Below, piece after piece: positions 1-5,418 of a DNA stretch of 5,418 nt. Made by a program: the position numbers and the translations under genes. This stretch comes from Methanomassiliicoccaceae archaeon (lineage in GTDB: Archaea > Thermoplasmatota > Thermoplasmata > Methanomassiliicoccales > UBA472): positions 1 through 5,418 of the forward strand of contig JACXTO010000174.1 of the NCBI GenBank assembly GCA_016919565.1. The letters are read 5' to 3'. The notes under the pieces are model-generated. The model was not told where the DNA came from. It did not search any database and saw only the letters and a program-made list of their open reading frames with translations. Each line of letters begins with the position of its first letter. The first letter of the stretch is position 1.

Positions 1-907
1 CGCCGTAGCAGGACAGCCCGCCATCCTGCTTGCGGATCTCCTCCAACAGCCGGGTGATGAGGCGCTTCTCGCGCATCAGGTCGAGGTCGAGCAGCTTGTC
101 CTTCGCCCGCTCCACCAATTCCTTCAGGCCGTATTCGTCAGTATAGCCAGTATCGAACGTGTCGATGACCTTCTTCAATAGTTCGTGGTTCATCAGACCC
201 AGGTCCGCGAAGGTATTCTTCGTCCCACCTGGCCCACCAATAAGGATGCCCTGGAGTTCAGGCAGCTTGAGGAAGGCTTCGTTGGCTGTTTCGGAGATCT
301 TCTTGTAGAACTCGTGAGCGGCTATTTCGATCAACCGCTCGAATCGCTGCGCCGACTGCCCGCCCATGCGGTGCTTGGACGGGACCTGCGATTGGATGTT
401 GCGAATTACGGTTATTCGCTTGCCGCCAAGGATCCCTATCGTCGCCTCTGACCGGTCAATGACGATCAGCCCGAACACCTTCTTGTCCAGGAGCATGTCC
501 TTGAGCGGGTCGAGGTAGAACTCGGAATCGCAGCGGTACAGGAAAGTGCTGATCGGCTCTGGCGGCTCCAGCGAGTACTGCACCATCTTGGTCTGGTCGC
601 CTACCGATGCGACCTCCCCGACGAAAAAGACCACTCCGTTGGCCGGCGGCGTCTTGAAGTACTTCAGCCGGGCGAGGATGGATTGGATCGCTCCCTGGAC
701 CGCCTTCCGAGTGCCCTGGGACTTGATGTTGGATGATTGCGAATATTCGCCCCTGAGGTAGGCGGCGACATCGGATATCTGCTTCTCAGGCGGAACGTAG
801 AGGGAGATGAGCTCTGTACCTCGGCCTTTGAGGTTGCTCACCTCCTCTAGCGACCGCTTGAAATCGTACTTCTGTCTCTCGGACAGTTTTTCTCCTATCA
901 CTGCCAT
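1..907 (-). CDS. prf1: Peptide chain release factor aRF1 (archaeal eRF1), 3' end cut off by window edge
   Basis: Class I release factor: enters the ribosomal A site, reads all three stop codons and triggers hydrolysis of peptidyl-tRNA. Reading the minus strand from the ATG at 907-905 gives 302 residues with no stop before the window edge; the family is about 400-420 residues, so roughly the last quarter is missing. Seen directly: GTE at residues 30-32, NIKS at 60-63 (stop-codon recognition loop), YRCDSEF at 124-130 (the YxCxxxF element of the N domain) and GGQ at 182-184 (peptidyl-transferase-centre motif, in [12 protein letters not shown]). All lie where human eRF1 has them, within one residue. 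The N and middle domains are intact and the C domain that contacts aRF3/aEF1A-like and ABCE1 partners is partial. The start is supported by GAGGT (minus strand, 921-917) nine bases upstream. It is divergent from pyrH across 65 bases. Identification is secure; the symbol follows common archaeal usage. Confidence 0.97.
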   Translation of the reverse strand, partial: MAVIGEKLSERQKYDFKRSLEEVSNLKGRGTELISLYVPPEKQISDVAAYLRGEYSQSSNIKSQGTRKAVQGAIQSILARLKYFKTPPANGVVFFVGEVASVGDQTKMVQYSLEPPEPISTFLYRCDSEFYLDPLKDMLLDKKVFGLIVIDRSEATIGILGGKRITVIRNIQSQVPSKHRMGGQSAQRFERLIEIAAHEFYKKISETANEAFLKLPELQGILIGGPGGTKNTFADLGLMNHELLKKVIDTFDTGYTDEYGLKELVERAKDKLLDLDLMREKRLITRLLEEIRKQDGGLSCYG

Positions 908-972
908 ATATCCCTGACCTCAGGTTTTTTATCACCTAAAAGGATTGGCGTTATTAATCTGTTGGTGTAAAC
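908..972. promoter_or_regulatory. Divergent promoter region between aRF1 and pyrH
   Basis: The only non-coding stretch between two head-to-head genes, so both promoters should lie here or just inside the coding starts. For pyrH, a T-rich TATA-like stretch at about 925-931 would place transcription start near 955, leaving a leader that contains GGTG (964-967), a plausible ribosome binding site five bases before ATG. For aRF1, the minus-strand AT-rich run at 951-958 (attaataa) would place the start near 928, leaving a leader that includes GAGGT at 921-917. A second candidate for aRF1 is ccttttagg (minus, 943-935), but that leader would be too short to hold the GAGGT. Box assignments are by eye and tentative. 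Confidence 0.4.
913..924. repeat. Short inverted repeat over the aRF1 ribosome binding site
   Basis: CCTGA and TCAGG form a perfect 5-bp inverted repeat with a 2-base centre, followed on the plus strand by six T (925-930). It covers the GAGGT thought to be the aRF1 ribosome binding site. It resembles a terminator but the loop is too small and no gene ends here. It could be a protein binding site or chance. Confidence 0.3.
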
Positions 973-1656
973 ATGGCTCACATCGTCGTTTCCTTGGGAG
1001 GATCGGTCCTCATTCCAGATGATCGGGACGCGGAGTACCTGAGAAAGGTGGCAGAGCTATTCCGTAGATTGGCCAAGGACTACCCATTGGTCATCGTCTG
1101 CGGTGGTGGCAAGGTATCGCGATACTACATCAGCGTACTGAAGAAACTTGATGAGAACAGGGATGCGCAGGACAGGATGGGGATCGACGTTACCCGGCTG
1201 AATGCGAAACTGCTTCAGCTTGCCATCGGTGAGGATTGCTACCAGAAGATCCCAAAGAGGGTGAAGAAGGCCGTGGAGGAGGCATCGCGCTACCGCATCA
1301 TCGTAATGGGCGGCACGACACCAGGTCATACTACCGATACTGTCGCGGCAATGATCGCCGAGCGGTTGAAGGCAGAGCGGATCGTGAATGCCACCTCGGT
1401 GGAGTCTGCCTATTCTGAGGATCCGAGGACTAATCCTGAAGCGGTGAGGTATGAGAGGCTCTCGCACAAGGAATTGCTCGATCTGGTCAACAAGGGAAAG
1501 CATGAAGCTGGCCCCTCCGACGTTTTCGACAGACGGGGGGCAGAGGTGGCGATGAAGTCGGATATTCCGATCTACATTGTTAACGGTCGCGACCTGAGGG
1601 AGTTCGAGGCTGCGATCCGGGGCGAAAAGGTCAAGGGGACGGTTGTCGGTATCTGA
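973..1656 (+). CDS. pyrH: UMP kinase (uridylate kinase), archaeal type
   Basis: Phosphorylates UMP to UDP with ATP, the step after UMP in de novo pyrimidine synthesis; cytosolic, and hexameric in studied relatives. The 227-residue product matches the family's usual ~225. Amino-acid-kinase fold motifs in order: SLGGSV at 7-12 (N-terminal glycine loop), CGGGK at 43-47, DVTRLNA at 72-78 (UMP-binding side), GGTTPGHTTD at 113-122, NATSVESAYSEDPR at 139-152 (nucleotide-binding loop), and AGPSD at 179-183. The GGTxPGHTTD signature separates it from other amino-acid kinases such as acetylglutamate or aspartate kinase. The ATG at 973 begins directly at the first beta strand and has GGTG five bases upstream. 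The loop usually written VDG reads VES here. The next plus-strand gene follows with little or no gap, so both are likely on one transcript. Confidence 0.96.
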   Translation: MAHIVVSLGGSVLIPDDRDAEYLRKVAELFRRLAKDYPLVIVCGGGKVSRYYISVLKKLDENRDAQDRMGIDVTRLNAKLLQLAIGEDCYQKIPKRVKKAVEEASRYRIIVMGGTTPGHTTDTVAAMIAERLKAERIVNATSVESAYSEDPRTNPEAVRYERLSHKELLDLVNKGKHEAGPSDVFDRRGAEVAMKSDIPIYIVNGRDLREFEAAIRGEKVKGTVVGI

Positions 1657-1678
1657 TATCGCCAGGATGGGATGGTCG

Positions 1679-2509
1679 ATGAGCAGGGATGGGGAAGGGT
1701 CAAAGGACATCAGACAGAGGAAGCGCCCGGCAGAGCGCCGAGAAGTCAGATTCAATGATAGGAGGATGCCGCAGAAACGGCACCCAGCCGTCTATACTGG
1801 TATGGCATTCGCGATCCTGGGAGGGCTTATGATCGCAGCCACGTTCCTGGTCAGTTGGGTCGACAGCTACGATTCCGGCAATGCCCTGGTGGAGCAGCTC
1901 TTCGTTTGGGACATGGGAGGCAATCCCGAGTGGGGCACGATCTATTATCTCGCTCTCCTCGCTCCGATTGCAGGAGCGGCTTGCGCCATCGTCTCCGGCA
2001 CCGCGCTGGCCAATGAGAGAAGGGCCGGGCTTCGAAGGTTTGCGGCGATGGGGGTGCTGGCAACGTCGGTGATCGCCGCCATCGCGATATCCGTGCTGAT
2101 TCTGCTTCTGAAAGAGCAATACATCGCCGAGCAGCTCGACCGTACGATCTATGGCCCGGCCATATTCCTTTCCGTCTTCGGGTGCGTACTGGCCATCTCA
2201 GGAGGGATCGTCCTCATGGTGGACTATCTGAGCTCGGAGCGGAAGAAGGGGACGTTCGCCACGGCTCCGGGGAGCAAGCATCTCAAGAGCGCGCTCAAAC
2301 CGGTCAGCCGCGGGCAGTCGACCAGGTCAAGAGAGCCAAGGGATCCCGGGTTCCATGACAAAGAGATCCGAGAGGAGATGCTGGCGGAGGGATCGGAGGA
2401 ACCCGATCCGGCCGAGGACGAAGGTGGGCTTTCCTGTCCGAGCTGCCAATCGCCGGTTAAGGCGAGCTGGAAGCAGTGCCCGGTATGCGGGGAGGAGTTC
2501 GCGGATTAG
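1679..2509 (+). CDS. Four-helix membrane protein with C-terminal zinc ribbon, function unknown
   Basis: No family recognised. With the ATG at 1679 the product is 276 residues: a charged N-terminus (1-40), predicted membrane helices at about 41-61, 88-111, 121-144 and 159-184, a polar and acidic linker of about 65 residues, then a zinc ribbon with C253-x2-C256-x10-C267-x2-C270. The even helix count puts the basic N-terminus and the zinc ribbon on the same side, most likely the cytoplasm. The extracytoplasmic loop between helices 1 and 2 (about 62-87) is acidic and aromatic. The start is uncertain: in-frame TTG at 1643 (overlapping the pyrH end), ATG at 1667, 1679, 1766 and 1802 are all open. 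AGGAGG at 1760-1765 touches the 1766 ATG with no spacer, too close for ordinary use. The reading frame, helices and closing zinc ribbon make it a real gene. It follows pyrH on the same strand and probably shares its transcript; that does not reveal its job. Confidence 0.85.
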   Translation: MSRDGEGSKDIRQRKRPAERREVRFNDRRMPQKRHPAVYTGMAFAILGGLMIAATFLVSWVDSYDSGNALVEQLFVWDMGGNPEWGTIYYLALLAPIAGAACAIVSGTALANERRAGLRRFAAMGVLATSVIAAIAISVLILLLKEQYIAEQLDRTIYGPAIFLSVFGCVLAISGGIVLMVDYLSSERKKGTFATAPGSKHLKSALKPVSRGQSTRSREPRDPGFHDKEIREEMLAEGSEEPDPAEDEGGLSCPSCQSPVKASWKQCPVCGEEFAD

Positions 2510-3346
2510 TCACAGGTCTTCTAGGCCGGAGCTATCGATGACATCAGCACCCATCTGCCTGATCAGCCCTTTGAGGTGCGTGGCGCGAGATCTCGACATC
2601 GATTTCTTGTGGATGTAGACCAGCTCCGCCCCTTCTGATGCCGCTAGCGCCTTCTTGACGGCCAAAGCGATATCCTCGTCCGTGGCGCTGTCGGCGAAAT
2701 GATTGGTGATCATATGACCGATGGACACCTTCTTGTTCAGGGCGACCTCGCTGAACCTTGGCGCGTAGTGCCCCCCTCCCAATCCGATGGCCTTCACCGC
2801 CTTGAGCACGTCGACCTCCAGGAGCGATCGCGCCAAGGTCTCCCCCGCTTTGACGTCTGGCCATTGGCTCTCCGAGCTTCCGATCTCCAGGTATATCGTT
2901 GGCGTCGTAAGCCAAGGCCCATGATGGGTTACCTCGAACGAGATCTGGTATCCCAGACCAGAGGCGTGACGTTGCATGCTCCGCAACAATGAGGTCATGA
3001 GGTCGGGCGAGGAGGGAACGAGCATCCCCGGCCTCCCTCCGAAATCGGCCTTCATGGCGAAGTTGCCAATGGGATGCACGGTGAGGGTTGGTATGCCGGA
3101 CGCAGCCCTGTGGCGGGATAGGAAGATCACGCATTCGACTTTCTGGCCGAGCGCGTCTCGGACCCGCTGGTCGATATCGTCCGCGAACAGGTGGCGCTCC
3201 TCGATGGTGACGAGGGCGTCGTTGCCATGCACCAGCACCGGCCTGTCCTGGAAAGTGCCACTTTCTTTCCATTCGACCGATTCCATCAATCGGTCTCGGA
3301 TGTTGACGCTCGCGATATCCTCAAGGCTGCAGACGAGAAGCCGCAT
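2510..3346 (-). CDS. dtdA: D-aminoacyl-tRNA deacylase, archaeal/plant type (DTD2)
   Basis: Hydrolyses the ester between D-amino acids and tRNA, recycling tRNA mischarged with D-Tyr, D-Phe and similar, and keeping D-residues out of proteins. The 278-residue length fits the archaeal family (Pfam tRNA_deacylase), unrelated to bacterial Dtd. Visible motifs: SRHRAASG at 77-84, LTVHPIGN at 88-95, EVTHHGP at 138-144, LEIGSSESQW at 153-162, GGGHYAPRF at 190-198 and SIGHM at 208-212. The conserved histidines fit a metal-dependent hydrolase; family members are reported to bind zinc. The ATG at 3346-3344 opens the usual MRLLVCS-like first strand; an in-frame stop 33 bases upstream leaves only non-ATG alternatives. 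No ribosome binding site is seen, while a TATA-like box sits 26-31 bases upstream, so the message is probably leaderless. Its TGA abuts the TAG of the converging membrane gene. Confidence 0.95.
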   Translation of the reverse strand: MRLLVCSLEDIASVNIRDRLMESVEWKESGTFQDRPVLVHGNDALVTIEERHLFADDIDQRVRDALGQKVECVIFLSRHRAASGIPTLTVHPIGNFAMKADFGGRPGMLVPSSPDLMTSLLRSMQRHASGLGYQISFEVTHHGPWLTTPTIYLEIGSSESQWPDVKAGETLARSLLEVDVLKAVKAIGLGGGHYAPRFSEVALNKKVSIGHMITNHFADSATDEDIALAVKKALAASEGAELVYIHKKSMSRSRATHLKGLIRQMGADVIDSSGLEDL

Positions 3347-3370
3347 CAGTTCGGGAATCGTGGCCAGAGG

Positions 3371-3378
3371 GATTAATC
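3371..3378 (-). promoter_or_regulatory. TATA-like box of dtdA
   Basis: GATTAATC, an 8-bp perfect palindrome and the most AT-rich spot before dtdA, is centred about 28 bases from its ATG. That is the distance of an archaeal TATA box from the transcription start, so transcription would begin at or next to the start codon. The lack of a Shine-Dalgarno sequence before this ATG agrees with a leaderless message. Assigned by eye. Confidence 0.4.
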
Positions 3379-3559
3379 ATTTGCCCAGCGCTGATGGGGA
3401 TCGAATTTCGGCCGTGCGCCACATATTTGGGAGCCTCGCATTCAACGCACTCGAGAATGAGAACGAGCCTAATTGTCTCTTCAGGGGACAACGGACAGAA
3501 ATGCTCTTCTGGCCTAGAGTCGGAAGCATCGGGAGATAATATCACATGTAATAGCCACG

Positions 3560-3577
3560 GCCTTACGTTCATAAGGC
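3560..3577. promoter_or_regulatory. Perfect inverted repeat, candidate operator of the TPR regulator
   Basis: GCCTTA (3560-3565) and TAAGGC (3572-3577) are exact reverse complements separated by six bases. The site ends 21 bases before the ATG at 3599 and covers the position where a TATA box would sit for a leaderless start (ttcataa, 3569-3574). A protein bound here would compete with TBP, and the gene it precedes encodes a winged-helix protein, so self-repression is a reasonable guess. There is no T-run after it, so it is not a terminator for a plus-strand transcript. Six-base arms can arise by chance. Confidence 0.4.
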
Positions 3578-3598
3578 GGGTGTCGAGATTTGATAACG

Positions 3599-4882
3599 AT
3601 GCCTAGCGCGATTACTGTTGGGGAAAGGATAGTGCTTCATTTAGCCCTGTATCAGAAGCTCGTCGATAATTACGACGTCCCGATCGACATAAGTCAAGAC
3701 GGCATCGCGGCCAGCCTGCGCATTTCCAGGGCGCATGCCGCCATCGAGCTGAAGAAGCTCCGAGGGGCCGGAGAGGTCTTCGAGAAATTGGCTCATATCA
3801 GGAGAGGCAAGACAAAGCGCAAGGTTTACTTCCTCAGCCCCACGGGCGAGCAGAAGGCGATCAGGATACGACAGTACGCTTCCAACGAGGGCATCGACAT
3901 CGGTCCCCTCATCGACATCCGACGATGCAAGGCTCAAGAGCTCTGGCAGACGCTAGGAAGTGATGCCAAGAAGATCCTGGCCGGTGCGTGCGTCTTCCGC
4001 AAGCCCTTCCGCCGCGAGGCGCTCCCTCCGACGACGACGAGCCTGCTGCCGGTGGACCGCTTCGGGATGGTCGAGATACCGGCCGAACTGCGCCGCACGG
4101 TCTTGAAAATGACCTCAGCGGAGGACGTGAAAACCTATCACAGCCTGGCAGCCGACTATTGGCTGACAGAGAATGATTATGGCGAGAGGCTGTACCACCT
4201 GGTCCACGCCAATCGAATGAAGGAAGCGGAGATACTGATCGCCAACAAGGATGCCGCGGTCATGGCGTCCATGGACAACGGGCTATTGGAAGCACTGCTC
4301 ACCATCCGTTCGCCATCGGAGCACTATCGCGGCAAGGTCCGAAGGGCCCAGGCAGAGGCTTGCTTGTTGCTAGGTGACCTGGAGGGCTGCTTCAGGGTCT
4401 GTACGGAGATGGAGAACTCCACCGACGCCTCCGAGAATGTGGTCGGCCATATGATCAGGGGCAGAGGCCTGCGAAAATTGGAACGCCTCCAGGAATCGCT
4501 GGACGCCCTTCTGAGAGCGAAGGCCGTTGGATTGAAGATTGAATCATCCAATCTGGAGTGCGAGATCGCCCACACCCTCTTGTTGATGGGGCTGAACCAG
4601 GAATCGATCAACGTGCTCGAGAAGCTCGTGAAGCAGGAACGCTCCGCCGATCCAGAGCTGATAGAGCGCATCTACTACCTCCTGGGCAGGAATTATCTTC
4701 TGATTAAGAACGGCAGCGAGGCGCTGCATTATCTGAGCAAGAGCCTGGCGATCACGAAGGAGAAGGACCGCAAGCCTTGGTATCAGGGCATGGCGGAGGC
4801 CTACGGGCTTATCGGGAATCCCGAGAAGCTCAGGGAATATGACATGAAAGCCAATCCTCCGAAGGGCTGGGGAGAGGCTTAG
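3599..4882 (+). CDS. Winged-helix / STAND-arm-like / TPR protein lacking an NTPase domain, probable regulator
   Basis: Product of 427 residues from the ATG at 3599; a TTG at 3590 would add three residues. Residues 5-84 form an N-terminal winged helix: ISQDGIAASLRISRAHAAIE (31-50) is a helix-turn-helix and KTKRKVYFLSPTGE (71-84) the basic wing. Residues 111-172 resemble the small winged-helix 'arm' that follows the NTPase in MalT-like STAND proteins (LGSDAKKILAGACVFRKPF, 119-137), and 179-214 has the matching helices (HSLAADYW, then ERLYHLVHANRMKEAEIL). From about 245 to 415 come TPR-like helix pairs, for example RRAQAEACLLLGDLEGCF, IRGRGLRKLERLQESLDALL and YYLLGRNYLLIKNGSEALHY. No Walker A or Walker B sequence is present anywhere, and the frame is uninterrupted. 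It probably binds DNA and a protein or peptide partner; target unknown. It stands alone on its strand between dtdA and pheS. Domain assignment is by eye; the coding call is firm. Confidence 0.9.
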   Translation: MPSAITVGERIVLHLALYQKLVDNYDVPIDISQDGIAASLRISRAHAAIELKKLRGAGEVFEKLAHIRRGKTKRKVYFLSPTGEQKAIRIRQYASNEGIDIGPLIDIRRCKAQELWQTLGSDAKKILAGACVFRKPFRREALPPTTTSLLPVDRFGMVEIPAELRRTVLKMTSAEDVKTYHSLAADYWLTENDYGERLYHLVHANRMKEAEILIANKDAAVMASMDNGLLEALLTIRSPSEHYRGKVRRAQAEACLLLGDLEGCFRVCTEMENSTDASENVVGHMIRGRGLRKLERLQESLDALLRAKAVGLKIESSNLECEIAHTLLLMGLNQESINVLEKLVKQERSADPELIERIYYLLGRNYLLIKNGSEALHYLSKSLAITKEKDRKPWYQGMAEAYGLIGNPEKLREYDMKANPPKGWGEA

Positions 4883-4907
4883 GGCTGAATAACGCAAGTT
4901 CGATTCG

Positions 4908-5418
4908 TCAAAATATCGGGCTCTGCCTCAGGAGGTCCATGTCAGTCTGGTACAGCTCCCTGATGTCCTTGAGGTTCCAGTGCAGCATTGCCAATCGCTC
5001 GAACCCCTGACCCCATGCCAGTACCGGGTGCTTGATCCCGAAGGGGGCGGTGACCTCCGGTCTGAATATACCGGCCCCACCAAGCTCCAGCCATTTCCCG
5101 TTCCACAGGACCTCGATCTCCAGCGACGGCTCGGTGTAGGGGAAGTAGCCCGGACGGACCCTGATCTCCTCGAATCCCATGCGGCCGTAGAACTCGCGCA
5201 GCACTCCGACCAGCATGTCGAAGCTCGCGTCCTCCTCCATGATTATGCCCTCGATCTGCTGGAACTCGGGCAGATGGGTGGCGTCGATCGCCTCCTTACG
5301 GAAGACGCGGCTGAGCGAGAAGACCTTCACTGGCGGCTCCTTGTGCTGCGCTAGATACCGGATGGTGTTGACGGTGGTGTGGGTGCGCAGCAGCGCCCGC
5401 TCCGCCTCCTGACGGCTC
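4908..5418 (-). CDS. pheS: Phenylalanyl-tRNA synthetase alpha subunit, C-terminal part (5' end off the window)
   Basis: Catalytic subunit of the (alpha-beta)2 synthetase that charges tRNA-Phe with phenylalanine in the cytosol. The minus-strand frame enters at the right edge and closes with TGA at 4910-4908, giving 169 residues, about the last third of the ~500-residue archaeal chain. Class II synthetase motifs: LLRTHTT at 9-15 and [20 protein letters not shown] at 37-56 (motif 2, with the ATP-contacting arginine in VFR), [12 protein letters not shown] at 111-122 (Phe-pocket strand), and [15 protein letters not shown] at 131-145 (motif 3, arginine in FERL). The chain ends soon after the last catalytic helix, as expected. 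A GTG at 5330 lies inside the conserved core and is not a start. The missing part should carry the N-terminal tRNA-contacting domains and motif 1. It converges on the TPR gene with 25 bases between stop codons and no clear terminator. Confidence 0.96.
   Translation of the reverse strand, partial: SRQEAERALLRTHTTVNTIRYLAQHKEPPVKVFSLSRVFRKEAIDATHLPEFQQIEGIIMEEDASFDMLVGVLREFYGRMGFEEIRVRPGYFPYTEPSLEIEVLWNGKWLELGGAGIFRPEVTAPFGIKHPVLAWGQGFERLAMLHWNLKDIRELYQTDMDLLRQSPIF

Larger units (their letters stand above)
3347..3598. other. Intergenic control region between dtdA and the TPR regulator
   Basis: This is the longest stretch without a confident gene, 252 bases between two divergently read genes. 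It holds the dtdA TATA-like box near its left end and a perfect inverted repeat near its right end. A minus-strand frame of 83 codons (3572-3321) spans most of it and runs 26 bases into dtdA. Its product has three cysteines (one CVEC pair) but no recognisable fold and no ribosome binding site, so it is not called as a gene. No tRNA cloverleaf and no C/D-box pair was seen. Confidence 0.6.

Noticed and set aside
185..451. Plus-strand frame in the aRF1 region
   Set aside because: Antisense to aRF1, whose NIKS and GGQ motifs are unambiguous.
913..930. Rho-independent-style terminator
   Set aside because: The loop would be two bases and no gene ends here; it lies between two divergent starts.
1057..1755. 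Long minus-strand frame of 232 codons opposite pyrH
   Set aside because: It lies wholly across a clearly identified UMP kinase gene and its product shows no motif; a shadow of coding GC bias.
2544..3272. Second long minus-strand frame inside dtdA
   Set aside because: Arginine- and glycine-rich out-of-frame reading of dtdA; the other frame carries every DTD2 motif.
3394..3411. T-arm-like string (TTCGATCCCC on the minus strand)
   Set aside because: The bases before it do not pair with those after it, and no acceptor, D or anticodon stem follows; not a tRNA.
2976..3539. Plus-strand frame of 187 codons
   Set aside because: Most of it is antisense to the well-supported dtdA and it has no recognisable domain.
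4883..4907. Terminator between the regulator gene and pheS
   Set aside because: No T-run or hairpin is visible on the plus strand; for the minus strand only a short AT stretch is present.
4890..4912. GTTCGATTC near the end of the regulator gene, resembling a tRNA T-loop or an attachment-site remnant
   Set aside because: The flanks do not form a five-pair T stem, the gap is only 25 bases, and there is no integrase or repeat copy nearby.

Overview
The window is archaeal chromosome. Four recognisable genes are of archaeal type: peptide chain release factor aRF1, the UMP kinase of the amino-acid-kinase fold, the archaeal/plant-type D-aminoacyl-tRNA deacylase DtdA (DTD2), and the alpha chain of phenylalanyl-tRNA synthetase. 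The UMP kinase motif style, moderately GC-rich codons and a winged-helix/TPR regulator together suggest Thermoplasmatota, perhaps near Methanomassiliicoccales. That placement is an inference from motif style, not a measurement.

Layout: (1) 1-907, minus strand, aRF1, cut by the left edge; about its first 302 residues are present. (2) 908-972, a short divergent promoter region. (3) 973-1656, plus strand, complete pyrH (UMP kinase). (4) About 1679-2509, plus strand, a four-helix membrane protein with a C-terminal zinc ribbon, almost certainly read from the pyrH transcript; function unknown. (5) 2510-3346, minus strand, dtdA, meeting gene 4 tail to tail with no base between the stop codons. (6) 3347-3598, a 252-base divergent control region with a TATA-like box for dtdA and a perfect inverted repeat in front of the next gene. 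(7) 3599-4882, plus strand, a winged-helix + STAND-arm-like + TPR protein with no NTPase domain. (8) 4908-5418, minus strand, the C-terminal third of pheS, cut by the right edge.

The theme is translation: termination (aRF1), removal of D-amino acids from mischarged tRNA (DtdA) and charging of tRNA-Phe (PheS), with pyrimidine nucleotide synthesis (PyrH) alongside. Strands alternate, so apart from pyrH and the membrane gene these are separate transcription units rather than one operon. No tRNA, rRNA, CRISPR array, insertion sequence or other mobile element was seen. The least conventional items are the NTPase-less STAND-like regulator with a palindrome just upstream of it, and the membrane zinc-ribbon protein.
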